The notes under the pieces: generated by a model
Database searches by the model: none
Told to the model about the DNA's origin: nothing
What the model saw: the letters and a program-made list of their open reading frames with translations, nothing else
Origin: Perkinsus marinus ATCC 50983
Taxonomy: Eukaryota > Perkinsozoa > Perkinsida > Perkinsidae
Reading direction: 5' to 3'
NCBI RefSeq assembly: GCF_000006405.1
Contig: NW_003206281.1
Coordinates: 300,713-347,146, forward strand
DNA: 46,434 nucleotides
Made by a program: the position numbers and the translations under genes
In this document: piece after piece, positions 11,348-22,218 of the stretch
How positions within the stretch are numbered: position 1 is the first letter of the stretch
Layout of the letters: each line of letters opens with the position of its first letter

Positions 11348-12762
11348 TTAGCCGATACTATCGGCTAGCTCTGCCGTTAGACCTGCTAGCCAGGCCTTCG
11401 TTCTCGGAGCAGGGCAAGACTCATCAGACAAGCTCGTCGATACTTCTTCGATACGGACAACTTCTATCCAATCTGAAACAACTTCGCTCAGCTGAAGAGG
11501 TGTTGGGAAATATGTTCGCTCTCATCAGCCGAGCTCGAGAGTTCTCTGGCTCGGGAGTTTACACATGAATTCGAGCAGAAATATACAGCACCCAAATAGG
11601 AATTTACTACAGTTCTCTTCAGAATTTCTATATTCTCCACAACACACGTGTAGTTGACTATGTGCATGTTCTTCCGCACTGAGCCGCGTCTTAGCGATGA
11701 GAACTCGAACCACAGAAAGAGGGAATATGACTCACCTTCAGTGCCGTGACGATAACGATAAATAACCCGCATCGGCTCTCGGCCTTCGCACCCGATGTCA
11801 ACGGCATAGACGGGATTCTTGTGCTTCCTCCGTGAGTGAATCGAGCGTGGGTCCTCTTCCAGTGTGCTCACGATAATTCCCTTCATTTCACTGGGCCAGT
11901 GGTTGACTTCACGACATGCCTCGGTAGAAAACATCACGTTCATCGCTTTACGGACAGATTCCGTTACGTATCGTGGCATGCATATAGGCCCTCGAGGCTG
12001 ATACCGCTCCTTCGTGAACTTCCGCAATGACAACACTGGCGTGCCCAGAATCATGTCGCTCTCGTGGAGTTCAATGCGAGCATCAGTCACCTCAGCGACT
12101 CGACATATTGACATTCCCATGCTAGTCGGCCGATAGGGTGATCTACATGCAAACACTCCAACCTTCACTCCGTTGTTCTTCGGTGGTCGAACCTTCGCTT
12201 TTAAATGGTTGTGACTTTTCTCATTCAAATGACAAGCCCACAAAACAATACAGAAATCCTCAACAGTTAGTTCGCCAGGAATGTCATAGCCGTCGCGCAT
12301 CTGGATGCATATCGTTGAGCCCTTAGCAAAGCCTCCCTGCCGAGGAGTTCCCCATTTGTGTTGATACGTACTTTCTACGACATCACCAATAACAGGCAAG
12401 TCCACGTGTTCGTCCAAAACCCCGCCAGTCTCCTTCTCTCGAAAGGCCGAATTGGTGGTGTCCTCGAAAGTGATGTAGCCGTTCTCGTGCTTCTCACACG
12501 AAATGCCCTCGATAGCCCAAGCGTCAGCCACAGCACTTGCGAGTTCGTCCAGAGATGGTATAGAAGACAGATAATCGTCACGTGCCACTAAATTCCGGTA
12601 ACGTAGGAGTGCTGGTGAGAAATACCGATTAGCCTCAGCCGGAGAGCGATTACGAGAAACAAGTGGTTTGAAACCGCTGGATGGCAAGCCTCGATCGGCA
12701 GCGACCAGCTTAACACACCGTGAGAGCTCAGACCTGATAGTTTCGATGGTAGGGTCGGCCAT
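11348..12762 (-). CDS. TrmO-like tRNA t6A37 methyltransferase family protein, two exons
   Basis: Exon 1 spans 12762-11736 and exon 2 spans 11472-11348. A GTGAGT...TTTCAG intron of 263 bp separates them, and the join is in phase and gives 383 aa. The TsaA/TrmO domain starts near residue 138 with GTPRQGGF, continues with KGSTICIQM, HLNEKSHNHLKAKVRPP and the signature GVFACRSPYRPTSMGMS (202-218), then ILGTPVLSL. The C-terminal part has DPRS (305-308) and YRYRHGTEDWIEVVRIEEV, as in the family's DPRP-containing tail. TrmO proteins use SAM to methylate N6-threonylcarbamoyl-A37 in tRNAs. An extra N-terminal stretch of about 125 residues without a clear motif precedes the domain. No targeting signal is obvious. 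The start is the first ATG of the frame. Confidence 0.85.
11499..11681. mobile_element. Family-1 (hAT-like) mini-element filling most of the TrmO intron
   Basis: It begins GGTGTTGGGAAATATGTTCGC-like and ends CTTCCGCACTG, matching the family ends CAGTGTTGG and CCAACACTG. It makes up about 70% of the 263-bp intron and lies in antisense to the gene. No clear target duplication remains, so it is an older insertion. Confidence 0.65.
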
Positions 12763-14960
12763 TGGAGAAAAGATGCAATAACCGCGGATCGACCCCGCGA
12801 TCTATAGATGCTTAAACTACACATAATGCCACTACACCACATTTCCTCTAGGAACTACAACTGGCAAACTATTATCGGTGATGGAAACCTTTCTCAACTC
12901 GTTCGTAATGCATGCTCTGCACAATATAAGTAAACTTGTTACGGTGCCAACGACTGTAACACTAGTCAGCACGTCAGAATTTAGCGGTTCTTCTGAGAGC
13001 GAGAATGACGACTTTAGGAAAAGTATCAACTCTCTCTTCCACAGATCTAGCTAGCAGGGGTAAACGAGCCTGCCAACTTTTCTACCTCACTATGAGCCGA
13101 CAGACTCAGACCAAGGAATTCAATATCTGGAAGCAATACCACATTCCCTACACTTTCTACCATAGACTACCCCACCTCTAGAGATACACCGCGTCTTCCG
13201 ACACCAGTCCCTTATCCAAATACTTCCTCCTATACACTGGCGGTCCATACCGAGTCGCAACCGCACTCTCCGCAACACGCCCGAGACCAACGGGTAAACA
13301 TCATAGATCGTCTCATAGTCAACCCCTGCGACGCCGTCATCATTGTCACTCGAGGCTCACTCTCCGATCCGTCCCGGCCGACACTATTTTCAGCCCATGT
13401 CGAGATTGACTGATCGTAACAACCGATCAACCGATGAAATTTTCTCGGCTTTATCTCTTGGCTCTTCGACCACTATAGACCACCACCATCAGAACTATCA
13501 AATTACTCCTCTAGATGCTGTGTGAAATCGTTCGTTGGATTCACTCTGCTTTTTCAATCGGCGCTTGGAAACCGCTTTCACCCCCAGGAGCCTTTGCACC
13601 AGCCTGATGCCCATCGTGGAGCGCTCAACCTGCTGAAGCGTCTCCACCATAAAACCTATGCGGTTTCAGACGCTCTTCTCACTCGCCGAGATTCACAATA
13701 CCTATATGCGAGCATCCTTACAAAATTCAATGTAGCCATAATAATCCCGATGAAAAGTTCAAAAATGCCATGTTCCATGACTAGTCACAACAGCTATTCG
13801 TAATTGATACCGCCTTTTCCCACCGGATGACAATCTTGATTGGACTGGACATAATATCATAAGAAGTCCAAAATCCATCCACCACTCCCTAGAAAGTACC
13901 TCTTTCCACCCATCGGGCAACAATAGCCCTTGAGAGTGTTATGATACTCTTCGAATGCATCGCAAGGTATGCTAATCACCGCAATAGTCGTACCTAAGTG
14001 TTCGTTAGGTAAATACGGACAAGCAGAGCTAGTAGTGTTGCTAACAAATTCTTGTTAGTTTTTGTATCATAATACGTGGATAACTTTCTATAATGCAGCT
14101 TTGGAAGCTTCTGAGCTCTGCCGAGGAGACCAAATATATATTCCAACACCAGTCGAGTACTGGCTAGGGGTTATACTTCGTCTTGATCTAGTCTCATATG
14201 ATCCGGCGAAAACCAGCAGTAAGTCGAAAGTAAGCCATTCCATCAGCAGTAAGCGACTCCATCAGAACTTTTGAGAGATTATTCTCTCCACCAGGTGGTT
14301 ATGAATCAAAATTATAGAAATTTACACAGTCCACTCTAAAATTGCTATTCCCACGACTGTCCAGTGCTGTGGTTGACTAGATGATTGTTGCTATTTGTCT
14401 TCAGCCTTCTGGGCGTGCGCTGACAAGAAGAGTATCTTAGCGTTTTAGTTATTGTGCCTTCCTCTATTCAAAAACGGTGCGAAGGTTGAAGAAACTTCTA
14501 CATAAACCATCATGTACGCAAATGGCTACTACGCCTAGCGCTAACTCCAGTGGGATGGGAGGCGGCGCCAAGAGTCCGCAATGACAAAAAGAAACTCGAT
14601 AGATCTCCAGTATATTTCTAATATCGTATTGTAAGGTGAGTGTGCATCCATTGAATTTTAGATGGACTCCTACGATTTTACGCATTTCGGACTTCATGAG
14701 TGAGGAGATTATCGCTTAATTCATTCGTAAAACTCCCCCCAATCGTACCGCCATCCATTAGACGCTGATTCTCCTGATCATGCTAAGCTTCCTCTCATGG
14801 TGTTCGTCCTCGACGACTTCCCGTTCGTAATAGTTACTAAACCCATCTCTGTTACATGTTTAATACACAAGGGATTAGCTCATCGTTTTTACTCGTGTTA
14901 AAACGCCCGAGCGATACTCTTGCAGCGCATTTTTCAATCGTTCGATTATCTCATTTCACC
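12763..14960. other. Intergenic, no supported gene
   Basis: Short open frames occur on both strands without motifs. The stretch at 13510-13800 reads like a decayed secreted protein (SFVGFTLLFQSALG then a polar part) but has no ATG and no recognised family. I see no RNA gene. Confidence 0.45.
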
Positions 14961-15159
14961 TCTTTTCGAGGGCAGATATGCCAGTCCGGGATAGATGTTT
15001 TTAGCCTCAATAGTGGCTCTATATTCGCCAAAGTTTCTTCTGTGGCATATCTGCCCCAATCGGGATCTGCCTCGTTCAAAGTTTAATTACACTTGCTGTC
15101 GGCATTAGGGTAACTTCACAATTCAACGTATTGATCGTCTCCTCCTTGGAGACTTATCT

Positions 15160-15990
15160 CGGGTTGGCATAGCCCGGTTATGATAGCCGCCCCGTGCAGA
15201 GGAATTGAATACACTCAGAACTATCTTGGGGTGGCACAGTCGCCCCGCTCAGAGAATTGACTACACAAAGGAATATCTCCGTGCGGAATAGCCGCCCCGT
15301 TTAGACAAATTGATTTCATTACGGAATATCTCGGGATGGCATAGCTGCCCCGTTGAGGGGAATTGATTAAACTGGGGTATATATTGTGTTGGCATAGCCG
15401 CCCCACTCGAATAAATTGACCATACTGAGGAATATCTCGGGATGGCATAGCTGCCCCGTTCAGGGGAATTGATTAAACTAGGGTATATATTGTGTTGGCG
15501 AGATATTGTTTACACTAGGGTATATATTGTGTTGGCATAGCCGCCCCGCTCGAATAAATTGATCATACTGAGGAATATCTCGGGATGGCATAGCTGCCCC
15601 GTTCAGGGGAATTGATTAGACTAGGGTATATATTGTGTTGGTGAGATATTGCTTACACTAGGGTATATATTGTGTTGGCGAGAAGTTGTTTACACTAGGG
15701 TATATATTGTGTTGGCATAGCCGCCCCACTCGAATAAATTGATCATACTGAGGAATATCTCGGGGTGGCATAGCTGCCCCGTTCAGGGGAATTGATTAGA
15801 CTAGGGTATATATTGTGTTGGTGAGATATTGCTTACACTAGGGTATATATTGTGTTGGCATAGCCGCCCCGCTCGAATAAATTGATCACACTGAGGAATA
15901 TTTCAGGGTGGCATAGCTGCCCCGTTCAGGGGAATTGATTGGACTTGAGAATATCTTGGGTTGGCATGGTCGCATGAATCGGTCCTCATC
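15160..15990 (+). repeat. Satellite array, orientation GGCATAGCCGCCCC
   Basis: About 14 monomers of roughly 53-57 bp share the core GGCATAGC(C/T)GCCCC followed by an A/T-rich part (AATTGATT, GGTATATATTGTGTT). Two monomer types alternate, and some are separated by an extra unit of about 37 bp (ACTAGGGTATATATTGTG, GGCGAGATATTG), giving a higher-order pattern. The array ends just before the 466-aa gene. Inverted relatives of the core also occur near 14970-15060. Confidence 0.9.
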
Positions 15991-16005
15991 AGGGAGGAAA
16001 ATTGA

Positions 16006-17406
16006 GTGCTCATGATCAGGAATGCCTCTGGTTTCGAGTGTTCTATGACCGGCCCATCACCCATACCTTCAGCTGTCGAACCCTCAGCTGTTTCCTGGCA
16101 CCCCAGACAATTGGTTATAGCTCGCCTCCAACGCGTAAACTCCTTCTTCGGTGATACTGGTCCTTCGCTCCCTCGAGAAGTCTGGGATTTCCTGCCGAAA
16201 GTCGTCCCCGACTTTTGCAAGCTGATAAGCGACACGAGGCCTCATGTGTTCAGGATGAAGCCAATACCCTCATTCGGTACAGAGGACGGCGTATATCTCT
16301 ACCGCAAGCGCAGAACTGAGTGGGGGAATAGATATTTCGAGGTCAAGTTTCTCAGTTCTCCGAGGCGTCAAGAAGCTGTCACGCGTGAGATGTTCGCATT
16401 TGTTCGAGCTCTCGGAGAATCTCTCGGTAATGGTGCTTCGCGACAACAACAGCACGGCGTGGGAGGAGGTTCAACAACCGAGGAAGCAGAGGGGGGCGAA
16501 GGTGATGAAGGAGAGGTTTCGGATGAAGGCAGCTATCTAAGCGAAAGCGAGGACTTCGACGACAGTTGGGATAGTTCCGACTCAGAATACTCGTGGGGGC
16601 GTTCCACTGAGTCTCGTGAGCGCCATCCTGAGTTCATAGAGACCATATGTTGCTGTGAAGGGTCTTATAACCTTGGTATTGTCGTGGGCCGTAATGACTT
16701 TTATTTTACTGTAGATGAGGATAAGTGTCACTTGCATTACAGGAAGCTGTCTGGTGGTGTGTTTGTTGACAGAAGTCTAGAGTTACCTGAAACGATAGAG
16801 GAGCTATCTTACGCTGATGGCCACATATTCGTCGTGGGAAAATCACGACGTCTGTATATGCTAAAGAGTGATAGATCTGGTTGGAGACCTTCACTGACTC
16901 TGCCTGGCTCGTGGTGTCCGTTTAATTCGTACAGATTCCAAGATGCTGTGGTCGTCGGAGATCAAATTACGAAGGTGCTGTATGTTCATCAGGGCGGATC
17001 CATTAGAGATGGAACGGATCTCTGTGTGTGGGAGGAGAATGAAGGCATCCGCCGTATCAAGGGATTGGAAGTTTGCGCCGTTCGATTTTTACCTTACACT
17101 GACCAGCAGGTGGTTGCTGGTATCTTCCAACGTGATAGGATGAAGCCACCGAGTCACATTGAGACCTTTGGTGTGATGGACGTGGCCACTGGAGCCTTCC
17201 TCGCTGAAGCGAACTCGGACCGTGACGATTTTCTCTTCAACTACCCCGGTGGCAAAGTCATGTCTCTGAGTATCGATCGTGGTAGCTGGAAAGCGGTTAT
17301 GATCGGTTATGACCAGAAGTGTGGCTATGAAACGGTAGATTTCCCGAGTCGGTACGTATGGGAGGTTGGGTATGGTACTCCGGCCCGTGAGGCTGACTCC
17401 CAATAA
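16006..17406 (+). CDS. Unknown protein, up to 466 aa, acidic linker and beta-rich C-terminal half
   Basis: This is an intact single-exon frame. The first in-frame ATG is at 16006; the Met at 16045 is an alternative start. Residues 1-140 are mixed alpha/beta with a basic patch (YRKRRTEWGNRYFEVKF). Residues about 145-205 form an acidic Ser/Glu/Asp-rich low-complexity linker. The rest has repeated short strands (NLGIVVGRNDFYF, LSYADGHIFVVGKSRRLYML, FQDAVVVGDQITKVLYV, VMSLSIDRGSWKAVMIGYD) spaced like blades of a beta-propeller, though no named propeller motif is visible. There is no signal peptide or membrane segment. Fragments of the same gene recur at 17965-18130 and 22219-22723, so it belongs to a duplicating family. 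It is flanked by satellite arrays in opposite orientations. Function unknown. Confidence 0.85.
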   Translation: MLMIRNASGFECSMTGPSPIPSAVEPSAVSWHPRQLVIARLQRVNSFFGDTGPSLPREVWDFLPKVVPDFCKLISDTRPHVFRMKPIPSFGTEDGVYLYRKRRTEWGNRYFEVKFLSSPRRQEAVTREMFAFVRALGESLGNGASRQQQHGVGGGSTTEEAEGGEGDEGEVSDEGSYLSESEDFDDSWDSSDSEYSWGRSTESRERHPEFIETICCCEGSYNLGIVVGRNDFYFTVDEDKCHLHYRKLSGGVFVDRSLELPETIEELSYADGHIFVVGKSRRLYMLKSDRSGWRPSLTLPGSWCPFNSYRFQDAVVVGDQITKVLYVHQGGSIRDGTDLCVWEENEGIRRIKGLEVCAVRFLPYTDQQVVAGIFQRDRMKPPSHIETFGVMDVATGAFLAEANSDRDDFLFNYPGGKVMSLSIDRGSWKAVMIGYDQKCGYETVDFPSRYVWEVGYGTPAREADSQ

Positions 17407-17504
17407 GGTAATGCTGTTGAGCGAGTACATCTTAATTAATCGATTTCAATCATTTAAGCGTCAGTGTTGTGTTCTCGAGTTTCAGTCCATTGACCGACAG
17501 GAAT

Positions 17505-17955
17505 GAATGCCTCATTGAGATCAATTCATTTGGTTGGGGTGGCTATGCCACTACAATATATACCTCACTGAGATCAATTCATCTGGTTGGGGCGGCTATG
17601 CCACTCCAATATATGCCTCACTGAGATCAATTCATCTGGTTGGGGCGGCTATGCCACTCCAATATATGCCTCACTGAGATCAATTCTTCTGGTTGGGGCG
17701 GCTATGCCACTCCAATATATGCCTCACTGAGATCAATTCATCTGGTTGGGGCGGCTATGCCACTCCAATATATGCCTCACTGAGATCAATTCTTCTGGTT
17801 GGGGCGGCTATGCCACTCCAATATATGCCTCACTGAGATCAATTCTTCTGGTTGGGGCGGCTATGCCACTCCAATATATGCCTCACTGAGATCAATTCAT
17901 CTGGTTGGGGCGGCTATGCCACTCCAATATATGCCTCACTGAGATCAATTCTTAT
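17505..17955 (-). repeat. Satellite array, inverted relative to the one at 15160
   Basis: About eight monomers of 53 bp carry the core GGGGCGGCTATGCC, the reverse complement of the core upstream of the 466-aa gene, followed by CACTCCAATATATGCC and TCACTGAGATCAATTC. Monomers are almost identical, which suggests recent amplification. Confidence 0.92.
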
Positions 17956-17964
17956 GAATTCAGC

Positions 17965-18130
17965 TATGCCACATGACAGGCTACGATTATTCCCATAATC
18001 TTGGTATCGTCGTGGGCCGGAATATTTTCTACTTACCTCTTTTACGGTAGATTTCCCGAGGCGGTAGATGAGGAAGGTTGGGTATGGGGTTCCGATGCAT
18101 GAGGTCCGACCTCAGAGGTATTCCCAATGT
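17965..18130 (+). pseudogene. Decayed fragment of the 466-aa gene family
   Basis: Two short pieces match the 466-aa gene: one around NLGIVVGRN and one around its C-terminal TVDFPSR. The intervening sequence is lost. No frame survives. Confidence 0.7.
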
Positions 18131-18977
18131 GTTGAGAATCTCAACTTGAGACTAAACAAAGTAACTCTTAACTTATGATCAATATAATTATCATGAAGCA
18201 TACGAAGGCACGCGTAGTAGAAATGTATGAGCTAGGACAGCCCCTTGTGTCCAGCATTTCCTAGCACTGATAACTGATCAAGTCCTAACTGATCAAGTCA
18301 CGGGAACAGATGTAGTCTGTCAGTCAGATTATGTGACGTCTGCGACATTTCAGCTGACGACTTAGTCCGTCCCGCTAGATAGGAATGATTTTTCATCTGG
18401 TTACTGGCTCCAGTTGGATAATACAACCCCTCGATAACCCCTTACGAATCTTTGAACTTGCAGACCTTCAGCACTCTGACTCGATTGCAAATTCTACTCA
18501 GTTTCAGATATTGAGTGCTTTCCGCTCGGTGTTTGAGCTATAGACGTTAGCTGAACCAGAATGGACAGGTTTCATGCAAAGCATCCATCAACTAGTGCAG
18601 AATCGCTCACCGAATCTCACCGAAAGATATACCGACGAAACTTACTCACGACAAGGGTGCCCTCAACCGTCAGTATCTGTGCATACGATGGGCGGATTTC
18701 TCTCCCGATAAAGTGACCACATCAAAAGCACAAGGCGCTGTACTCAGCCCATTTGATATTGGCTACCAAACAAGGGAAAACCCCACTCTCGTTAGCTCGG
18801 TGCTAGGAGGATCACCCCGAAAGGTCAGGCTACCAAATCCCCCCCCAGTAAATTTCAGCACTACACCTGATCCATGGAAAATGACACATTCCTCATGCTC
18901 ACACGAGCTACACGGGACTAATCATGAATGGAGGCTTTCTAAGCTCGAAAATGTTTGATGTTGCTGAGATAATCGCA
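18131..18977. other. 3' flank of mucin-like gene 1, duplicated at 22860-23620
   Basis: Nearly identical to the flank of mucin-like gene 2, which shows that both genes were copied within a larger block. I see no gene in it. Confidence 0.75.
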
Positions 18978-20336
18978 TTAATAATCAGGAGTGCCGGCAC
19001 CACATACACTTGGGGGGCAAGGCTGGTCTCCACTAAAGCAAGTAGGAGTACCCAACCACCACTTGCAGTAGGACACCTCATCCTCGGCAAGGTCGGGGTT
19101 TTGCTTGACGCAGTACGTATCACAAGTGGAGCTTTCCACGGAGTGGGTATCGTCCGGGATACAAACAGAAGTATCGCATGATTGGTCACCACCATGGCAG
19201 ACGGGCACAGACAGCCACGACTTACAATACGACTTGCCACTGTTCAAGCCGATACAGTAGTTATCACAGTAAGGCATGTCACCTTCATCATCTACACTAT
19301 CGCCCTCAGCGGCAGGTATTGTGGTAGTTGTCTCGGCTGAATTGGCCGCATCAGTTGTGCCCACGACCGCCTCAGTAGTCTCGACAGACTCGACAGTCGT
19401 AGTGCCACTGACGGACTCCTCAGTCGTAGTACCACTGACGGCCCCCTCAGTCGTAGTGCCACTGACGGCCTCCTCAGTCGTCGTAGTACCACTGACGGCC
19501 CCCTCAGTCGTAGTGCCACTGACGGCCTCCTCAGTCGTCGTAGTGCCACTGACGGCCTCCTCAGTCGTAGTACCAATGACGGACTCCTCAGTCGTCGTAG
19601 TCCCACTGACGGCCTCCTCAGTCGTCGTAGTGCCACTGACGGCCTCCTCAGTCGTCGTAGTGCCACTGACGGACTCCTCAGTCGTCGTAGTGCCACTGAC
19701 GGCCTCCTCAGTCGTAGTGCCACTGACGGCCTCCTCAGTCGTAGTGCCACTGACGGCCTCCTCAGTCGTAGTGCCACTGACGGCCTCCTCAGCCGTTGTA
19801 GTGCCACTGACGGCCTCCTCAGTCGTAGTTCCACTGACGGCCTCCTCAGTCGTCGTAGTGCCACTGACGGCCTCCTCAGTCGTGGTACCACTGACGGCCT
19901 CCTCAGTCGTCGTTGTGCCACTGACGGCCTCCTCAGTCGTCGTAGTACCACTGACAGCCTCCTCAGTCGTAGTGCCACTGACGGCCTCCTCAGCCGTTGT
20001 GGGTGTGATGGCCTGCGTTGTTTGGCCGTTGATGACTTCCTGAGTAGTTGTCTCCGCCACCGTTACTTCAGCGGTGGTACTCGAAGGTGCGATCGGAGCC
20101 GTAGGAGCGACAGTAGTAGTTGGGCTACTTGGCGGCAGGGTCCCAATAGACCAGTTCTCACATGCACAGGGCGTCAATGAGGGACCCTCAGGAGACGAGC
20201 AAACACCATTTGGGTGATCGCAGATAGCACTGCTGTAGCCAGTGAACATTTGACAGATGAAGTCGCCAAGGGTGCAACCGTCGCGCTCAGCTGAAGCACT
20301 AATGCCGACTGCCAGAGTGATTAAGATGCCGAACAT
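18978..20336 (-). CDS. Mucin-like secreted Thr-rich protein 1, 452 aa
   Basis: The signal peptide (MFGILITLAVGISASA) is followed by a Cys-rich module (residues about 19-62, RDGCTLGDFICQ...CDHPNGVC...PCACENWS) and a Pro/Thr/Ser spacer. Next come about 21 copies of a 9-10-residue repeat (TTTEEAVSG or TTTTEEAVSG), then an acidic spacer. The C-terminal region has two related Cys-rich modules of about 45 residues, each with YC, SYCK-W-L, P-x-C, GDQ and SVC. The repeat Thr and Ser are likely O-glycosylated, so a surface-coat or secreted mucin role is inferred. There is no GPI signal or membrane helix at the C-terminus (ends GAGTPDY). No intron is needed. The middle is a 27/30-bp minisatellite and should be length-variable. 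The Cys-rich end is almost identical in all three paralogues. Confidence 0.92.
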   Translation of the reverse strand: MFGILITLAVGISASAERDGCTLGDFICQMFTGYSSAICDHPNGVCSSPEGPSLTPCACENWSIGTLPPSSPTTTVAPTAPIAPSSTTAEVTVAETTTQEVINGQTTQAITPTTAEEAVSGTTTEEAVSGTTTTEEAVSGTTTTEEAVSGTTTEEAVSGTTTTEEAVSGTTTEEAVSGTTTAEEAVSGTTTEEAVSGTTTEEAVSGTTTEEAVSGTTTTEESVSGTTTTEEAVSGTTTTEEAVSGTTTTEESVIGTTTEEAVSGTTTTEEAVSGTTTEGAVSGTTTTEEAVSGTTTEGAVSGTTTEESVSGTTTVESVETTEAVVGTTDAANSAETTTTIPAAEGDSVDDEGDMPYCDNYCIGLNSGKSYCKSWLSVPVCHGGDQSCDTSVCIPDDTHSVESSTCDTYCVKQNPDLAEDEVSYCKWWLGTPTCFSGDQPCPPSVCGAGTPDY

Positions 20337-21784
20337 GCGTATAGATATAGAAGAGACTGGAGACGAACAAGAGTCGAAAAAGGACGATAAATTCGAACCC
20401 CAGCTGTCACTGCATCATAGCCTAATCTCAATCTGAGGAAAGAGTAAAATTGCATATGAGCATTGACCAATTCTACGCATCACTGGTGGTCCAAAATCAC
20501 ACGTGCCTTTCGCTACGGCAAGCTTTAATGCACTGCTTATGAATGGCGGATCTATTAAACTACCAACCCAGGAAGGTGAATTGGTTGGGTCGTGATCGGT
20601 ATCCGATCCGACCATCACAGAGTATCCAAAACGGTCGGGGCTGTGCGGTTCGTTTCGGATATGCGTTAGTTGGTGTGTTGCCACTTCTGAACTTATTCAC
20701 TTTTGCGTGGGTAAACGTGGCCATGAACTATGTACAACTCATTCTATAGGATAGTTACAATTGAACAGGTCCACAGTATGTACAGAACGACTATAATCGC
20801 GCGACAGCATTCAGTTCTGTAGAAAATTTTCTACTTGAATTCGTACAAAAGTGGCTGAATCGTAACTGGTAAATAGCACCGGCTTAATCGACAGCTTGTC
20901 CGTACTTTTATTTGGCAGGTTAGAGGTGATGAACGATTCACCCAAGACTCCTATAATCTACCATACCAAACGTGTATAGCTTGGTTTCCACTCAAAAATC
21001 GACAACTTACTCCAGCGGGTTGGCTTCCGATAGGTTCATTGTAGATTCGTTACGCACAAGAGCCCAACTCACGATAACTCCAATGGGAACTACTTTAGTC
21101 CTAAGAGAAAATTTTTGAACGTCTTGAGCTCATAATGTGGGCCGCTAAGTACTCAGAATACTTTCGGGGCTCAACGATGCGGGTTGCAATGTTATCAGTG
21201 GAGTTCGCATCACTCAAGCTGGGCCGCATAGTAATCAAGACAGCAGAATGAACGCACGGGTTGGTCGTTCGTAATTGGTCTTTAACCCAAGGCGCCTCAA
21301 AGTATGCACTGAAAGAATGTCGAGGTTCACCGAATTTCTCAAGGCGATTACTTAAAGATTTTTAGGAGCAAATTACCACCGAATTCTAGCCCGGAAAGTG
21401 CACGATCGATGGTGGATTGAACTGAATTAAGACAGCCTACGTGTGTTAATCGCTCGTTCCGTGAGCGCTTCCAGGATCGAGTTCCACGTGGGAGTGCTCT
21501 TGAAGCTCAGGAGAGGTCTATCAAACACGTCGACTATCGGGGTGTTCAGTAAAGCTCGAGGAGATCAGTCCTGGGACAGATCTCGAGGATTGATCTACAA
21601 GATCCATCCTAGAAGGGTATTCAGTGAATCCGATCCTGAATTTTTTAGTGATCGATCCCAGACTGGATCAGTCTCAGGACTGGTTTACTGGACTGCTATT
21701 AGCTTTGATCGATCCTGAGTTTGAGCGTAAGTTTGCTGAACACATCGAATAACTCAAGTAACTTAGCGCGCCCAAGGACAACCA
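20337..21784. other. 5' flank of mucin-like gene 1 and duplicated upstream DNA
   Basis: The first 200 bp match the upstream region of gene 2. 20563-20720 and about 21110-21330 match the upstream region of gene 3 (26203-26580). The flank is therefore a mosaic of both paralogues' promoters. From 21540 to 21720 there is a run of GATCGATCC-type motifs. No gene is seen. Confidence 0.6.
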
Positions 21785-22215
21785 CGCGCCGATATATGCC
21801 CTACTGAGGTTAATTTTCCAAGTGGGGCAGCTATGCCATCCCAATATAAGCTTAACTTAGGGTCAATTTACTTGCGTGGGGCGGCTATGCCACTCCAATA
21901 TATGCCTGATTGAGATCAATTTATCCCGGTGGGGCGGCTATGCCATTCCAGTACATGCCTTACTGAGATCAATTTTTTGCCTTACCGTTTAGAGAAATAG
22001 ACTTCATTACGGAATATCTTGTGGTGGCATAGTCGCCCCGCTCAGAGAATTGACTACACAAAGAAATATTTTGGTGTGGAATAGCCGCCCCGTTTAGAGA
22101 AATTGATTTCATTACAGAATATCTTGTGGTGGCAAAATCGCCCTCTCAGAGAATTGAATACACCAAGGAATATGTCGGTGTGGAATAGCCGCCCCGTTCA
22201 GAGAAATTAATTACA
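21785..22215. repeat. Satellite monomers with an orientation switch near 21975
   Basis: Three or four monomers carry GGGGCGGCTATGCC. After about 21975 the following monomers carry the reverse form (GGCATAGTCGCCCC, GGAATAGCCGCCCC). This looks like the end of one flanking array fused to the start of another, directly before a truncated copy of the 466-aa gene. Confidence 0.85.
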
Positions 22216-22218
22216 TTA

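Noticed and set aside
11488-11735. C-terminal extension of the TrmO-like protein through the open frame to 11488
   Set aside because: A GTGAGT donor at 11735 and TTTCAG acceptor before 11472 remove this stretch, which is mini-element sequence. The spliced version restores the family's C-terminal pattern.
11348-12762. Bacterial contamination suggested by a TrmO gene
   Set aside because: It has a phase-preserving intron and is duplicated within the same eukaryotic scaffold.
15160-15990. CRISPR-like look of regular repeats
   Set aside because: There are no unique spacers: the sequence between cores is itself repeated, the host is eukaryotic, and no cas gene is present. It is a satellite.
19276-20043. 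Long open frames antisense or frame-shifted to the mucin repeats, also at 23919-24374 and 25217-26038
   Set aside because: They exist because a 27/30-bp in-frame repeat without stops leaves other frames open too. They have no independent signal peptide or domain, and the minus-strand genes explain the sequence.
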